Positions 1 through 6,903 of a stretch of DNA of 15,406 bases are shown here, piece after piece. Positions within the stretch are counted from its first letter, which is position 1. Each line of letters begins with the position of its first letter. The notes beneath the pieces were generated by a model, which did not search any database, was not told the origin of the DNA, and was given only the letters and a program-made list of their open reading frames with translations. The translations under genes were made by a program, and so were the position numbers. The stretch lies in NCBI GenBank assembly GCA_026990045.1, contig JALSIK010000266.1:1-15406 (forward strand). Direction: 5' to 3'. Source of the DNA: Chromatiales bacterium. GTDB lineage: Bacteria; Pseudomonadota; Gammaproteobacteria; CAMYNG01.

Positions 1-715
1 ACAGGATATTGACCAGGCGCGGGATCCCGCGGCTGGCCCGGTAGAGCCCGCGCAGGACCCGTGGCGGAAAGATCTCCGGCCCGCGGTAGCCCGCCACCTG
101 CAGCCGGTGCCCCACGTAGGCGGCCAAGCCGTCCTCGTCCATGGGCTGCAGGGCATGGGAGAAGGTGATGCGCTGGCGCAGCTGGCGCACCGCGGGATTG
201 TCCAGGCGGGCGTCCAGCTCGGGCTGGCCGAACATCACCACCTGCAGGAGCTTGGTCTTCTCGGTCTCCAGGTTGGTGAGCAGGCGCAGGGCCTCCAGCG
301 TCTCCAGCGGCATGGCCTGGGCCTCGTCGATGCACAGCACCACCCGCCGGCCGGCGCGGTGGTGTTCGACGAGCCGGGCGGTGAGCTGCTTGATGAGATG
401 GTGCACGCCCATGTTGCGCTGGCACGGTACCGCCAGCTCCTCCGCCACCGCGGCATAGAGGCCGTGGGGGGTCAGGTAGGGGTTGGGGATGTAGGCGGTG
501 GCGAAGTCCCCTTCCAGGGTGTTGAGCAGCTTGCGGCAGAGCAGGGTCTTGCCGGTGCCCACCTCCCCCACCACCTTGATGAAGCCCTCGCCGGCGCGCA
601 GGGCCACCAGCAGGGTGTTCATGGCGCCGGCGTAGTGGCGGTAGGGAAAGAAGTAGCCCGTGTCCGGAGTGAGGGCGAAGGGCATCTCGCGCAGGCCGAA
701 ATGTTGCAGGTACAC
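1..715 (-). CDS. mshM: MSHA biogenesis ATPase MshM (ExeA/GspA-like AAA), 3' end cut by window
   Basis: The 238 visible residues read as an ExeA/MshM-type AAA ATPase. The start is typical of the family (MYLQHFGLREMPFALTPDT). A Walker A motif, GEVGTGKT, lies at residues 50-57 and a Walker B motif, VVLCIDEAQ, has its acidic pair at D130-E131. Family members are inner-membrane-associated ATPases that assist secretin assembly in type II secretion and MSHA pilus systems. The GTG start at 713-715 follows a strong ribosome binding site (GGAGGAGG) about 6 bases upstream, and the gene begins 20 bases after the mshL stop, so it belongs to the same operon. The C-terminus, where many relatives carry a membrane segment or peptidoglycan-binding part, lies outside the window. 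The family call is firm. MshM rather than ExeA is chosen because of the mshIJKL genes directly before it. Confidence 0.88.
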   Translation of the reverse strand, partial: MYLQHFGLREMPFALTPDTGYFFPYRHYAGAMNTLLVALRAGEGFIKVVGEVGTGKTLLCRKLLNTLEGDFATAYIPNPYLTPHGLYAAVAEELAVPCQRNMGVHHLIKQLTARLVEHHRAGRRVVLCIDEAQAMPLETLEALRLLTNLETEKTKLLQVVMFGQPELDARLDNPAVRQLRQRITFSHALQPMDEDGLAAYVGHRLQVAGYRGPEIFPPRVLRGLYRASRGIPRLVNIL

Positions 716-735
716 CGCGCCCCTCCTCCGTCGCT

Positions 736-2463
736 TCAGTCCACCCGTTGCGCCGCGCCGCCGAACCCCTGTACCGTTCCCTGAACCTGCCGCAACTGGT
801 CACGCCACTCGCGCCCGTTCTCCACCACGATGGGCCGCAGCAGGATCACCAGCTCGCTCTTGCGCACGGCCTGGCGCTGGTGGCGGAACAGGCCGCCCAC
901 CAGCGGCAGGTCCCCCAGTCCCGGGACCCCGGCCGATTCGTCGCGGCGCACGTTCTGCATCAGGCCGCCGATGACCACCACCTGGCCGCTGCGGGCGCGG
1001 ATGATGCTGTCCGACTCGCGGATGGTGCTGCGCGCCAGCGGCACCGTCAGCTCGGTGTCCGCGGACAGGCCGATGTCCTTGATCTGTTCCCGAACCTCGC
1101 TCACCGTGGGATGGATGTGGAGGATGATATCACCGTCCTCGCTGATCTGGGGGATCACGTCCAGCGCCACGCCGGAAAAGAACGGGGTCAATTCCACGTA
1201 GTTCTGGGTGGTGGTGGCGGTGGCGGCCGTGACGTTGGTCTGGACATTGGTGACGAAGAACTCGTCGGTGCCCACCTTGATCACCGCCTTCTGGTTGTTG
1301 ACCGTGGAGATGCGCGGGCTCGAGAGCACCTGCACGTCGCCCTGGGTCTTGAGCAGCTCGATGAACGCGGTGAAGTCGCCGGCGATGTTGAGCGCCATGG
1401 TGAACACCCCGCCGAAGGCCGAGGTATTGGTGCCGCTCACCGGGGACGGCGAGAGGGGGTTGAGGTTGCCGGTGTTGCCGGCGATGATGCTGGCCCCGTT
1501 GTCGAAGATGGAGCCGCCCCCGGTCTGGCCGATGACGACGTTGTCGGTGGCGTTGCCGATGAGCCCCGCCCAGTTGATGCCGGACTGGAAGCCGTCGCGC
1601 AGTTCCACCTCCAGGATCTTGGCCTCCAGGATCACCTGGCGCTGGGCGATGGCCTGGGTGGCCTCGAGGTATTCCTGGACCGCGCGCAGCTCCGAGGTCA
1701 GCGCCCGCACCACCACCAGGCCTGACTGCGGGCTCACCACCACGCTGCGGCCGTCGCCCTGGCCCACGATGGCGTTGATGGCCCGCCGCAGGTCGCGCCA
1801 GAAATCGGACTCGGTCTCGGTCTCCAGGCGGCTGGACGAGACCGAGCGGCGCGCGGTGCCGCCGCCGGGCACCGCGCCCGGCACCGCCGGGGTACCCGTC
1901 ACTCCCGAACCCGTGGGGGCCACGTTCTCGCTCACCTGGCCGGAGGAAATGCGGATCTCGGAGTGGCCGCTGCGCTTCACGTCCAGGTAATTGACGCGGA
2001 AGATCCGGGTCCGCATGACATTGGGGAAGACGTGGTAACTGCGGCCCTGGCGCTCGAAATCGAACCCATAGACGCTGCGCACGGTCTCCATCACCTCGGG
2101 CACGGTGACGTTCTTGAGCTCGAGGGAGACACGACCCTTGACCTTGGGGTGCACCACCATGTTGTAAGGCGTGCCCTCCACCAGCTGCATGAAGAACTGG
2201 CGGGCCGGTGCCCGGTCCACCTTGAGGTCAAAGCGTGGTTCCACCTCCGCCGCCGGGACCGGCGCCGGGCCCAGGCGCACCGGCGGCAGCAGGGCCTCGT
2301 TGATCCCGGCGCCGGGCGCCGCCGGCGGTGCCGACTGTTCCAGGGCCTCGGCCAGGGCCGCGTCGATGAGGCTGGTGTCGCGCACCTCGCCGTCGGTGGC
2401 GCAGCCGGCCAGCCCCAGGGCCAGGCCGAAGGCGAGCACGAAGGCCGGTCGCGGGGCGATCAT
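736..2463 (-). CDS. mshL: MSHA pilus secretin MshL (outer-membrane lipoprotein)
   Basis: This 575-residue protein is a secretin, the outer-membrane ring through which the pilus fibre exits. A signal sequence ends in a lipobox, LAGC, with the lipidated cysteine at residue 21. A short secretin/TonB N-terminal domain follows at about 78-145 (NMVVHPKVKGRVSLELKN). A low-complexity Gly/Pro/Ser linker lies at about 170-215, then an N1-like domain. The C-terminal secretin domain runs from about 275 to 550 and includes QVQVLSSP-type residues (DVQVLSSPRISTVNNQKA) and the closing block VPGLGDLPLVGGLFRHQ at about 513-529. Its ATG overlaps the mshK stop by 4 bases (ATGA), which implies translational coupling. 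Length and domain order match MshL; other secretins (PilQ, GspD) are less likely given the neighbours and the short N-terminal part. Confidence 0.93.
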   Translation of the reverse strand: MIAPRPAFVLAFGLALGLAGCATDGEVRDTSLIDAALAEALEQSAPPAAPGAGINEALLPPVRLGPAPVPAAEVEPRFDLKVDRAPARQFFMQLVEGTPYNMVVHPKVKGRVSLELKNVTVPEVMETVRSVYGFDFERQGRSYHVFPNVMRTRIFRVNYLDVKRSGHSEIRISSGQVSENVAPTGSGVTGTPAVPGAVPGGGTARRSVSSSRLETETESDFWRDLRRAINAIVGQGDGRSVVVSPQSGLVVVRALTSELRAVQEYLEATQAIAQRQVILEAKILEVELRDGFQSGINWAGLIGNATDNVVIGQTGGGSIFDNGASIIAGNTGNLNPLSPSPVSGTNTSAFGGVFTMALNIAGDFTAFIELLKTQGDVQVLSSPRISTVNNQKAVIKVGTDEFFVTNVQTNVTAATATTTQNYVELTPFFSGVALDVIPQISEDGDIILHIHPTVSEVREQIKDIGLSADTELTVPLARSTIRESDSIIRARSGQVVVIGGLMQNVRRDESAGVPGLGDLPLVGGLFRHQRQAVRKSELVILLRPIVVENGREWRDQLRQVQGTVQGFGGAAQRVD

Positions 2464-2825
2464 GGCTGCAGGTCCTCCCGGCCCGGGTCGCTGGCACGCT
2501 TGTGCACGCGCCGGCTGCGGCTCATGTGGAGCTGGATGCGGCGCCCCTGGTGCTCCAGCACCACGCTGGCGGGCAGGATGGCCACCACGCGGGCGCCGTT
2601 GACGCGCCCGCCCACCGTCACGGTGCGGCGGTTGACCATGGCCAGGCGCCGCCCCGGGGCAATGAGGGTGGACTGCAGCACCCAGCGGGCGCCGGCCCGC
2701 CGCCGGGCCGTCTCCCCGGCCGCCGGCACCGGCCGCAGCCCCGGGGGCCGGGTGGGATCCTCCAGGGCCTGCGCCGGCAGTGCCGCCAGCACCAGGAGCA
2801 GCCCGCTCAACAGCCTGCTAGACAC
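2460..2825 (-). CDS. mshK: MSHA biogenesis protein MshK
   Basis: This is a small secreted protein of 121 residues. It has a clear signal peptide, with a hydrophobic stretch at residues 5-16 and a likely cut after AQA at 20. The mature start LEDPTRPPG is typical of MshK and of PilP-like periplasmic partners of secretins. The rest is a basic, beta-rich domain (LQSTLIAPGRRLAMVNRRTVTVGGRVNGARVVAI) that resembles the small domain linking the inner-membrane complex to the secretin. The GTG start at 2823-2825 lies inside the end of mshJ (8-base overlap), with GGAGG about 10 bases upstream. The gene ends in an ATGA overlap with mshL. The symbol rests on the DPTRPP motif, the size and the position between mshJ and mshL; sequence conservation in this family is weak. 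Confidence 0.78.
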   Translation of the reverse strand: MSSRLLSGLLLVLAALPAQALEDPTRPPGLRPVPAAGETARRRAGARWVLQSTLIAPGRRLAMVNRRTVTVGGRVNGARVVAILPASVVLEHQGRRIQLHMSRSRRVHKRASDPGREDLQP

Positions 2826-3522
2826 CGATCCAGCCCTCCTCCAGGCCCAGGGTGTGCACGGTGATGGTCACGCGGGCACGGGGATATTTCTCCACCTCGA
2901 GCACCACCCCGTCCCAGTAGAACTCCCACGGCAGCCGTTCCAGCTCCCGCAAGTAGGCCAGGGTGTCCAGGTAGGTGCCGTGGAAGGTGATCTCGAGACC
3001 GTGGCGCCAGACCCCGGCGGCAGGCCGCGCTGCCGCCTCCGCCTCCGTGCCGTCGGTTTCCGCCACCCGCGGCCCGTCCCCGGCCGGGCCGGGTTCCACC
3101 AGCGGCCGCGGCGGCAGCGAGCGTACCGTCTCCAGCCGCAGGCGGGTGCGGCGCACCAGCACGTCCTCCAGCACCCGCGCCATCTCCCGCGGCTGGATGA
3201 GCCCGCGCATGCGTTCGCGCAGGCGTTCGTCGAGGCGACCCGCCTCCTCTTCCAGCCGCGCCAGCCGCTGGCGTTCCTCGCGGTCCGGGTCGAACTCGTG
3301 GCGCGTCTTGATCTCGGCCAGCTGTCCGCGGCGCTCGGCAATGCGCTTGTGCACCGCGGCGGCCTCGCTGCGGGCCTGGCGTGCGGCCGCGACCAGGGGA
3401 TCCACCGCGGCAAGCTGCACCCCCGCCACCAGCGCCACCGCCGTGCCCGCCACCAGCGCCAGCCGGCGGGAGCGTTCCAGGGCCTCGAAGCGCTTTGCCA
3501 GGCGTGCCAGCCGTGCCTTCAC
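2818..3522 (-). CDS. mshJ: MSHA biogenesis protein MshJ (PilO-like)
   Basis: The 234-residue product is an inner-membrane protein of PilO/GspM type. It has a short basic cytoplasmic tail, one membrane segment at about 21-40 (LALVAGTAVALVAGVQLAAV), a charged coiled coil at about 45-110 and a periplasmic alpha/beta domain (GLEITFHGTYLDTLAYLRELERLPWEFYWDGVVLEVEKYPRARVTITVHTLGL). The last part, with its WEFYWD and LEVEKYP blocks, resembles MshJ. A longer reading frame extends upstream to 3735, but that part only shadows the previous gene. I chose GTG at 3520-3522 because it overlaps the previous stop as GTGA, has GGGGAGGG upstream, and places the membrane segment where the family has it. It is expected to pair with the PilN-like protein encoded just upstream to form the alignment subcomplex. 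Confidence 0.85.
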   Translation of the reverse strand: MKARLARLAKRFEALERSRRLALVAGTAVALVAGVQLAAVDPLVAAARQARSEAAAVHKRIAERRGQLAEIKTRHEFDPDREERQRLARLEEEAGRLDERLRERMRGLIQPREMARVLEDVLVRRTRLRLETVRSLPPRPLVEPGPAGDGPRVAETDGTEAEAAARPAAGVWRHGLEITFHGTYLDTLAYLRELERLPWEFYWDGVVLEVEKYPRARVTITVHTLGLEEGWIGV

Positions 3523-4136
3523 GAGGCGCCCTCCCCGCGGGTGGTGATCTCGAACCGGATGGCACCGGCCACCGTCTCGCTGCGCTCCATGAGGAACTGC
3601 CGGAAGCCGGTGCCGCTGAAGGCCGCCTCGGCCGAGAGCCGCTGCAGCAGGCGCGGCACCAGCTCGGGTTCCAGCGTGTTGCCCGCGAGCGCGATCTCGG
3701 TCCCGCCGGCCGCGATGGCCACCCGGGTGAGCCACACCCCCTCCAGGCGCTGGCGGGCGAGTCCCGCCAGGTGTTCGGCGAAACCGCGCGTGTTGCCGAA
3801 GGTGCGGCCGCTCAGGGTGTCAAGAACCCGCCGCTTGTGGGCCACCTGCATGGAGAGCCGGGCCACGCGATCGGCCAGGCCGGCGTCCCGGGCCCGGGGC
3901 GGGTATTTCACCCGGGCCTCGGCCAGCGCCTGGTCCAGCCGTGCCAGCTCCGCCCGGGCCGCGTCCAGGGCCTGGCGTGAAGCATGAAAATTCATGAAAT
4001 TCAACAAGGTATAGATCAACAGCAGGACCGCCAGGAAACCCAGGCCCAGCGCCGCTCGGCGGGCCGAGAGGGGATCGGCGGCCGGCCGCAGGTCGTCCTG
4101 CAGCAGGTTGATTTCCTGTACCAGGGCCGAGGTCAT
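3519..4136 (-). CDS. mshI2: PilN-like MSHA alignment-complex protein (MshI2-type)
   Basis: The 205-residue product has the PilN layout. A short cytoplasmic N-terminus carries the conserved EINLL motif at residues 8-12, which in PilN docks onto the PilM-like partner. One membrane segment lies at about 29-48, followed by a coiled coil at about 52-105 and a periplasmic ferredoxin-like domain with the typical GVWLTRVAIAAGGTEIALAGNT block. The order mshI, PilN-like gene, mshJ, mshK, mshL, mshM is that of MSHA clusters in Vibrio and Shewanella. Its ATG has no recognisable ribosome binding site, and no other in-frame start exists before an upstream stop. The start overlaps (ATGA) the end of a 12-codon reading frame at 4133-4171, so translation may depend on coupling. 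The symbol is tentative; the PilN family call is strong. Confidence 0.82.
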   Translation of the reverse strand: MTSALVQEINLLQDDLRPAADPLSARRAALGLGFLAVLLLIYTLLNFMNFHASRQALDAARAELARLDQALAEARVKYPPRARDAGLADRVARLSMQVAHKRRVLDTLSGRTFGNTRGFAEHLAGLARQRLEGVWLTRVAIAAGGTEIALAGNTLEPELVPRLLQRLSAEAAFSGTGFRQFLMERSETVAGAIRFEITTRGEGAS

Positions 4137-4206
4137 GTGGAGAAAACGCCCGCAGGTCGTTGTTGATCCATGATTTTACCGGGCAGATGCAATTTCCGGG
4201 CCTGAT
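4137..4206 (-). other. mshI-mshI2 spacer with 12-codon upstream reading frame
   Basis: This is the only real gap in an otherwise overlapping msh operon. It is richer in A and T than its flanks. On the minus strand a 12-codon frame (MDQQRPAGVFST) starts at 4171 and its TGA overlaps the ATG of the next gene (ATGA at 4133-4136). A TAAAAT hexamer resembles a -10 element but has no fitting -35. The frame has no clear ribosome binding site, so it may be coincidence. It is noted because the downstream gene also lacks one. Confidence 0.25.
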
Positions 4207-5223
4207 TCACGAGGCAGTCCGGCGCAGGGCCGCGCCCAGGGCGAACCAGCACCGCGCCTGGACCGCCGGCGGCAGCGGGGCCGGGGCGTCCACCAGGTCG
4301 GGCAGGTCCGCCTGGCGCACCCGCACCGCCAAGTTGGCATCCAGGTGTTCCACGAAGCCCGGCAGCGGCCGGGCCAGCGGGGCCACCACCAGGGCGGTGG
4401 CCGGCGGCTGGCCGAAATGGCTCTCGTAGTAGTCCAGGGAGCGCTGCACCTCCAGCGCCACGGTGTCCATGGCCTGGCGCTGGGCCTGGTCGACACCCTC
4501 CAGCTCCAGCGCGGGCCCGTCGCCCTCCACCGCCCCGCCCAGCGGCCCCTCCAGGGCCCCGCCGGCACCGCCCAGCTCGCCCAGGCCCAGCTCCAGGCGC
4601 CGGGCGAGGTAGAGCACCCCCTCGCGGCTCACCGTGAGCAGGCCCTCCCCCGGGCCCAGGTGGAGCATGGCCACCCCGCCGGCGTCCTCCGGCTGCAGGG
4701 CGGCCAGGTTGCGCTGGGCCAGTTCCGCGATGTCCACCACCGCCGGCGTGAGCCGGGCGGCCTCCAGGCGCGCCACCTCCGCCTGGACCCGCTCGCGCCG
4801 CGCCGCCACCACGTAGGCCATGTCCTGGCGGCCGCGCGCCGGGTTGCCCGGCACGGTGAAGGCATCGATCACCGCCTCCTCCAGCGGGAAATCCAGCATG
4901 TCCTTCACCTTCCAGCGCACCGCCTGGCCCAGCTCGGCATCGGGCACCTGGGGCCGTTCCAGCAGATGCAGCGAGTAGGCCTCCGGCGGCAGCACCGCCA
5001 CCGCCCGGCTCCCCGCCAGCCGGTGCTCGGCCACCAGCTTGCCCAGGGCGCCCGGGTCCGGCGCCTGCCCGCAGGCCGTGAGCTGCGGCGTCTGGCCGGG
5101 ATCGCGCCGGGCCGCGGCCACCGCCACCCCGCCGGCGTCCGCCGCCACCGCGGTCCAGCCGTCCCGGGACCGGCTCTTGCGCTTCAGGAAGAACAGGGCA
5201 TTTTCCCCTTTTTTGACATGCAC
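4207..5223 (-). CDS. mshI: MSHA biogenesis protein MshI (PilM-like actin-fold protein)
   Basis: The product of about 338 residues is a cytoplasmic PilM/GspL-like protein. It begins with a basic segment (FFLKRKSRSRDGW) followed by actin-fold strands. Blocks typical of MshI are visible: RAVAVLPPEAYSLHLLERPQVPDAELGQAVRWKVKDMLDFPLEEAVID, then VVDIAELAQRNLAALQ and LEVQRSLDYYESHFGQPP. The protein is expected to bind the EINLL tail of the next gene's product and link it to the pilus assembly ATPase. The start used is GTG at 5221-5223 with a weak AAGGGC upstream. A nearby CTG within the ALFF stretch, preceded by AAGGGG, is a less usual option, so the first ten residues are uncertain. The gene begins only 38 bases after ubiA, so the msh genes may be partly transcribed from the ubi side. 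Confidence 0.88.
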   Translation of the reverse strand: MHVKKGENALFFLKRKSRSRDGWTAVAADAGGVAVAAARRDPGQTPQLTACGQAPDPGALGKLVAEHRLAGSRAVAVLPPEAYSLHLLERPQVPDAELGQAVRWKVKDMLDFPLEEAVIDAFTVPGNPARGRQDMAYVVAARRERVQAEVARLEAARLTPAVVDIAELAQRNLAALQPEDAGGVAMLHLGPGEGLLTVSREGVLYLARRLELGLGELGGAGGALEGPLGGAVEGDGPALELEGVDQAQRQAMDTVALEVQRSLDYYESHFGQPPATALVVAPLARPLPGFVEHLDANLAVRVRQADLPDLVDAPAPLPPAVQARCWFALGAALRRTAS

Positions 5224-5261
5224 TTGCCCTTATCGGCAGGGGCCGCCGGCACTTGACCGGC

Positions 5262-6176
5262 TCACCAGCGGGCGGCGAGGTACTCCAGCACCAAGCCGGC
5301 AAACACCGCCGCCCCCACCCAGTTGTTGTTGAGAAAGGCCTCGAAGCACGCCGCCGACTCGCGCCGGCGGACGAGAAACTGCTGCCAGCCGAACAACACC
5401 GCGGCCGCCGCCACCCCCAGGCCGTAGATCCAGCCCAGCTCCGCCTGCCGGCCCACCAGGTAGAGGCCGGCGATGACCATGGCCTGCAGCAGGCCCACGA
5501 TGAGGCGGTCGGCCTCGCCGAACAGGATGGCGGTGGACTTGATGCCGATGCGCAGGTCGTCCTCGCGGTCGGCCATGGCATAGAGGGTGTCGTAGGCCAC
5601 CGTCCACACCAGCGTGGTGACGTAGAGCAGCCACGCCAGGCGCGGCACCTCGCCGGTCTGGGCGGCGAAGGCCATGGGCACGGACATGGCGAAGGCCGCG
5701 CCCAGCACCACCTGCGGCAGGTGGGTGATGCGCTTCATGAAGGGATAGGCCACCGCCAGCGCCAGCGCCGCCACCGCCAGGTACTGGGTCAGCCGGTTGA
5801 GCAGGAGCACCAGGCCGAAGGCGGCCAGCACCAGCACGGCGAACAGGGCCAGGGCCTCGCGCGGGCTCACCCGGCCGGCGGTCAGGGGCCGGTCGCGGGT
5901 GCGGGCCACGTGGCGGTCCAAGTCGCGGTCGGCGTAGTCGTTGATGACGCAGCCGGCCGAGCGCATGAGCACCACGCCGGCGATGAAGATGAGGACGAGG
6001 TCCCAGCGCGGATGGCCGTCGCCGGCCAGCCACAGCGCCCACAGCGTGGGCCACAGGAGAAGAAAGATCCCGATGGGCCGGTGCAGCCGCATGAGCAGCG
6101 CGTACTCCACCAGGCGCTGCCTGGTGCGCCCGGCGCCGCCGCCATGCCCGGAGAACGCTTGCTGCGGTACGGACAT
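5262..6176 (-). CDS. ubiA: 4-hydroxybenzoate polyprenyltransferase UbiA
   Basis: UbiA attaches the polyprenyl tail to 4-hydroxybenzoate in the inner membrane, the second step of ubiquinone synthesis. The 304-residue protein has many hydrophobic segments and both aspartate motifs that bind Mg-pyrophosphate. The first is NDYADRDLD, with N79, D80, D83 and D87. The second is YDTLYAMADREDD, with D196, D203 and D207. The intervening TRDRPLTAG and GIKSTAILFG blocks also match the family, and the length is usual (E. coli about 290). The ATG start at 6174-6176 lies 11 bases after the ubiC stop, so the two form an operon in pathway order; the ribosome binding site is weak. The N-terminus is slightly longer and glycine-rich, so a later start is possible but not obvious. 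Confidence 0.96.
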   Translation of the reverse strand: MSVPQQAFSGHGGGAGRTRQRLVEYALLMRLHRPIGIFLLLWPTLWALWLAGDGHPRWDLVLIFIAGVVLMRSAGCVINDYADRDLDRHVARTRDRPLTAGRVSPREALALFAVLVLAAFGLVLLLNRLTQYLAVAALALAVAYPFMKRITHLPQVVLGAAFAMSVPMAFAAQTGEVPRLAWLLYVTTLVWTVAYDTLYAMADREDDLRIGIKSTAILFGEADRLIVGLLQAMVIAGLYLVGRQAELGWIYGLGVAAAAVLFGWQQFLVRRRESAACFEAFLNNNWVGAAVFAGLVLEYLAARW

Positions 6177-6187
6177 GGACGATCATT

Positions 6188-6748
6188 CTACCCCGAAGCG
6201 AGCAGCGGCGGCAGAAAAAGCTCCGCCACCAGCAGCGGCCGGCCGCCGATGTAGAACACCGAGCGCCGGCCCCAGATGCAGTCGGGGGCGCGGCGCAGGC
6301 GCGCGCTGGCGGCGGCGTGCAGGGCCTCGCCCCGGCGCACGCAACACACCTCCAGCTCGCCCCGCTCCATGGTGGGATCGGCGAACAGGGCCGCCCCCAG
6401 GGGCCGGCTGCCCAGGCGCGCCAGGTAGCGGGCCCGGCCGCGCAGGGTCCGGGGCGGGATCACGGTGCGCGCGAACACCCACGGGGTGTCGCCGCAGTAG
6501 AGAAACACCTCGCGCACCAGCACCCGGACGGCCCGGCGCAGGCCCAGCCGGGCGCACTCGTTGTACGCCGGCACCGCCCGGCCCTGGCGCACCACCTCCA
6601 CCCGGAAGCCGCCGGGGCAGCGCCGGCGCAGGCGGTGGGTGAGCGAGCCGGAGTCCAGCAGCCAGGCCGCCACCTCCGGCGGCAGGCCGCCCCGGCGCAG
6701 GCGGCGGCGGGGACGCCAGGCGGGCTCGCTGGGGATGCGGGGGGGCAC
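6188..6748 (-). CDS. ubiC: Chorismate--pyruvate lyase UbiC
   Basis: UbiC converts chorismate to 4-hydroxybenzoate and pyruvate, which feeds UbiA encoded just downstream. The 186-residue protein shows family landmarks: VLVREVFL with R79 (counterpart of the product-binding arginine R76 in E. coli), the ARTVIP block at 93-98, RPLGAALF at 115-122, CIWGRRSVFYIGGRPLLVAELFLP near the end, with E176 matching E155 of E. coli. The start is GTG at 6746-6748; an in-frame TGA lies two codons upstream, so this is the furthest possible start. No ribosome binding site is visible, because the region just upstream is made of 7-bp repeats. Overall sequence similarity in this family is low, but motif order and linkage to ubiA make the call sure. 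Confidence 0.93.
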   Translation of the reverse strand: MPPRIPSEPAWRPRRRLRRGGLPPEVAAWLLDSGSLTHRLRRRCPGGFRVEVVRQGRAVPAYNECARLGLRRAVRVLVREVFLYCGDTPWVFARTVIPPRTLRGRARYLARLGSRPLGAALFADPTMERGELEVCCVRRGEALHAAASARLRRAPDCIWGRRSVFYIGGRPLLVAELFLPPLLASG

Positions 6749-6903
6749 GGTTCAGATATCAGGCGTCAGACGTTCAAAGGAGGAAATTGGGTGGGGACGA
6801 CACCGGCATCCGGCAACTGTATCAGATCTCAGATCGCAGATTTCAGATCCCGGAGTCCCTGCCTACAGATCCGACATCTGAGATCTGACCTCTGACATCT
6901 GAA
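6749..6903. repeat. recG-ubiC intergenic spacer of degenerate 7-bp repeats
   Basis: The 155-base spacer contains three short arrays with a 7-base period. Array 1 lies at 6751-6778 (TTCAGAT ATCAGGC, then GTCAGAC GTTCAAA). Array 2 lies at 6822-6849 (TCAGATC twice, GCAGATT, TCAGATC). Array 3 lies at 6873-6902 (GACATCT, GAGATCT, GACCTCT, GACATCT, GA). Array 3 is close to the reverse complement of arrays 1 and 2, so transcripts could fold into a long imperfect hairpin. The composition (about half A+T) is sharply unlike the genes on either side. No conventional terminator for recG and no convincing promoter for ubiC is visible apart from these repeats. Confidence 0.8.

Noticed and set aside
3523..3735. 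Longer N-terminus of mshJ reading back to 3735
   Set aside because: It lies inside the PilN-like gene, reads as Arg/Gly/His-rich shadow sequence, and the GTGA overlap start at 3522 fits the family.
1963..3987. A 674-codon open frame on the plus strand across mshL, mshK, mshJ and mshI2
   Set aside because: It is an antisense shadow of real msh genes in high-GC sequence, without any recognisable domain.
6184..6189. TAGAAT before ubiA, sharing GGGGTAGAAT with the gmk promoter
   Set aside because: It overlaps the ubiC stop codon and has no fitting -35 at 16-18 bases, so the match is likely coincidence.
6774..6895. Perfect ribosome-binding-like AAAGGAGG on the plus strand followed by a GTG and about 34 codons
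   Set aside because: The frame runs through the heptamer repeats, has no family resemblance and no promoter. The AAAGGAGG is probably chance.
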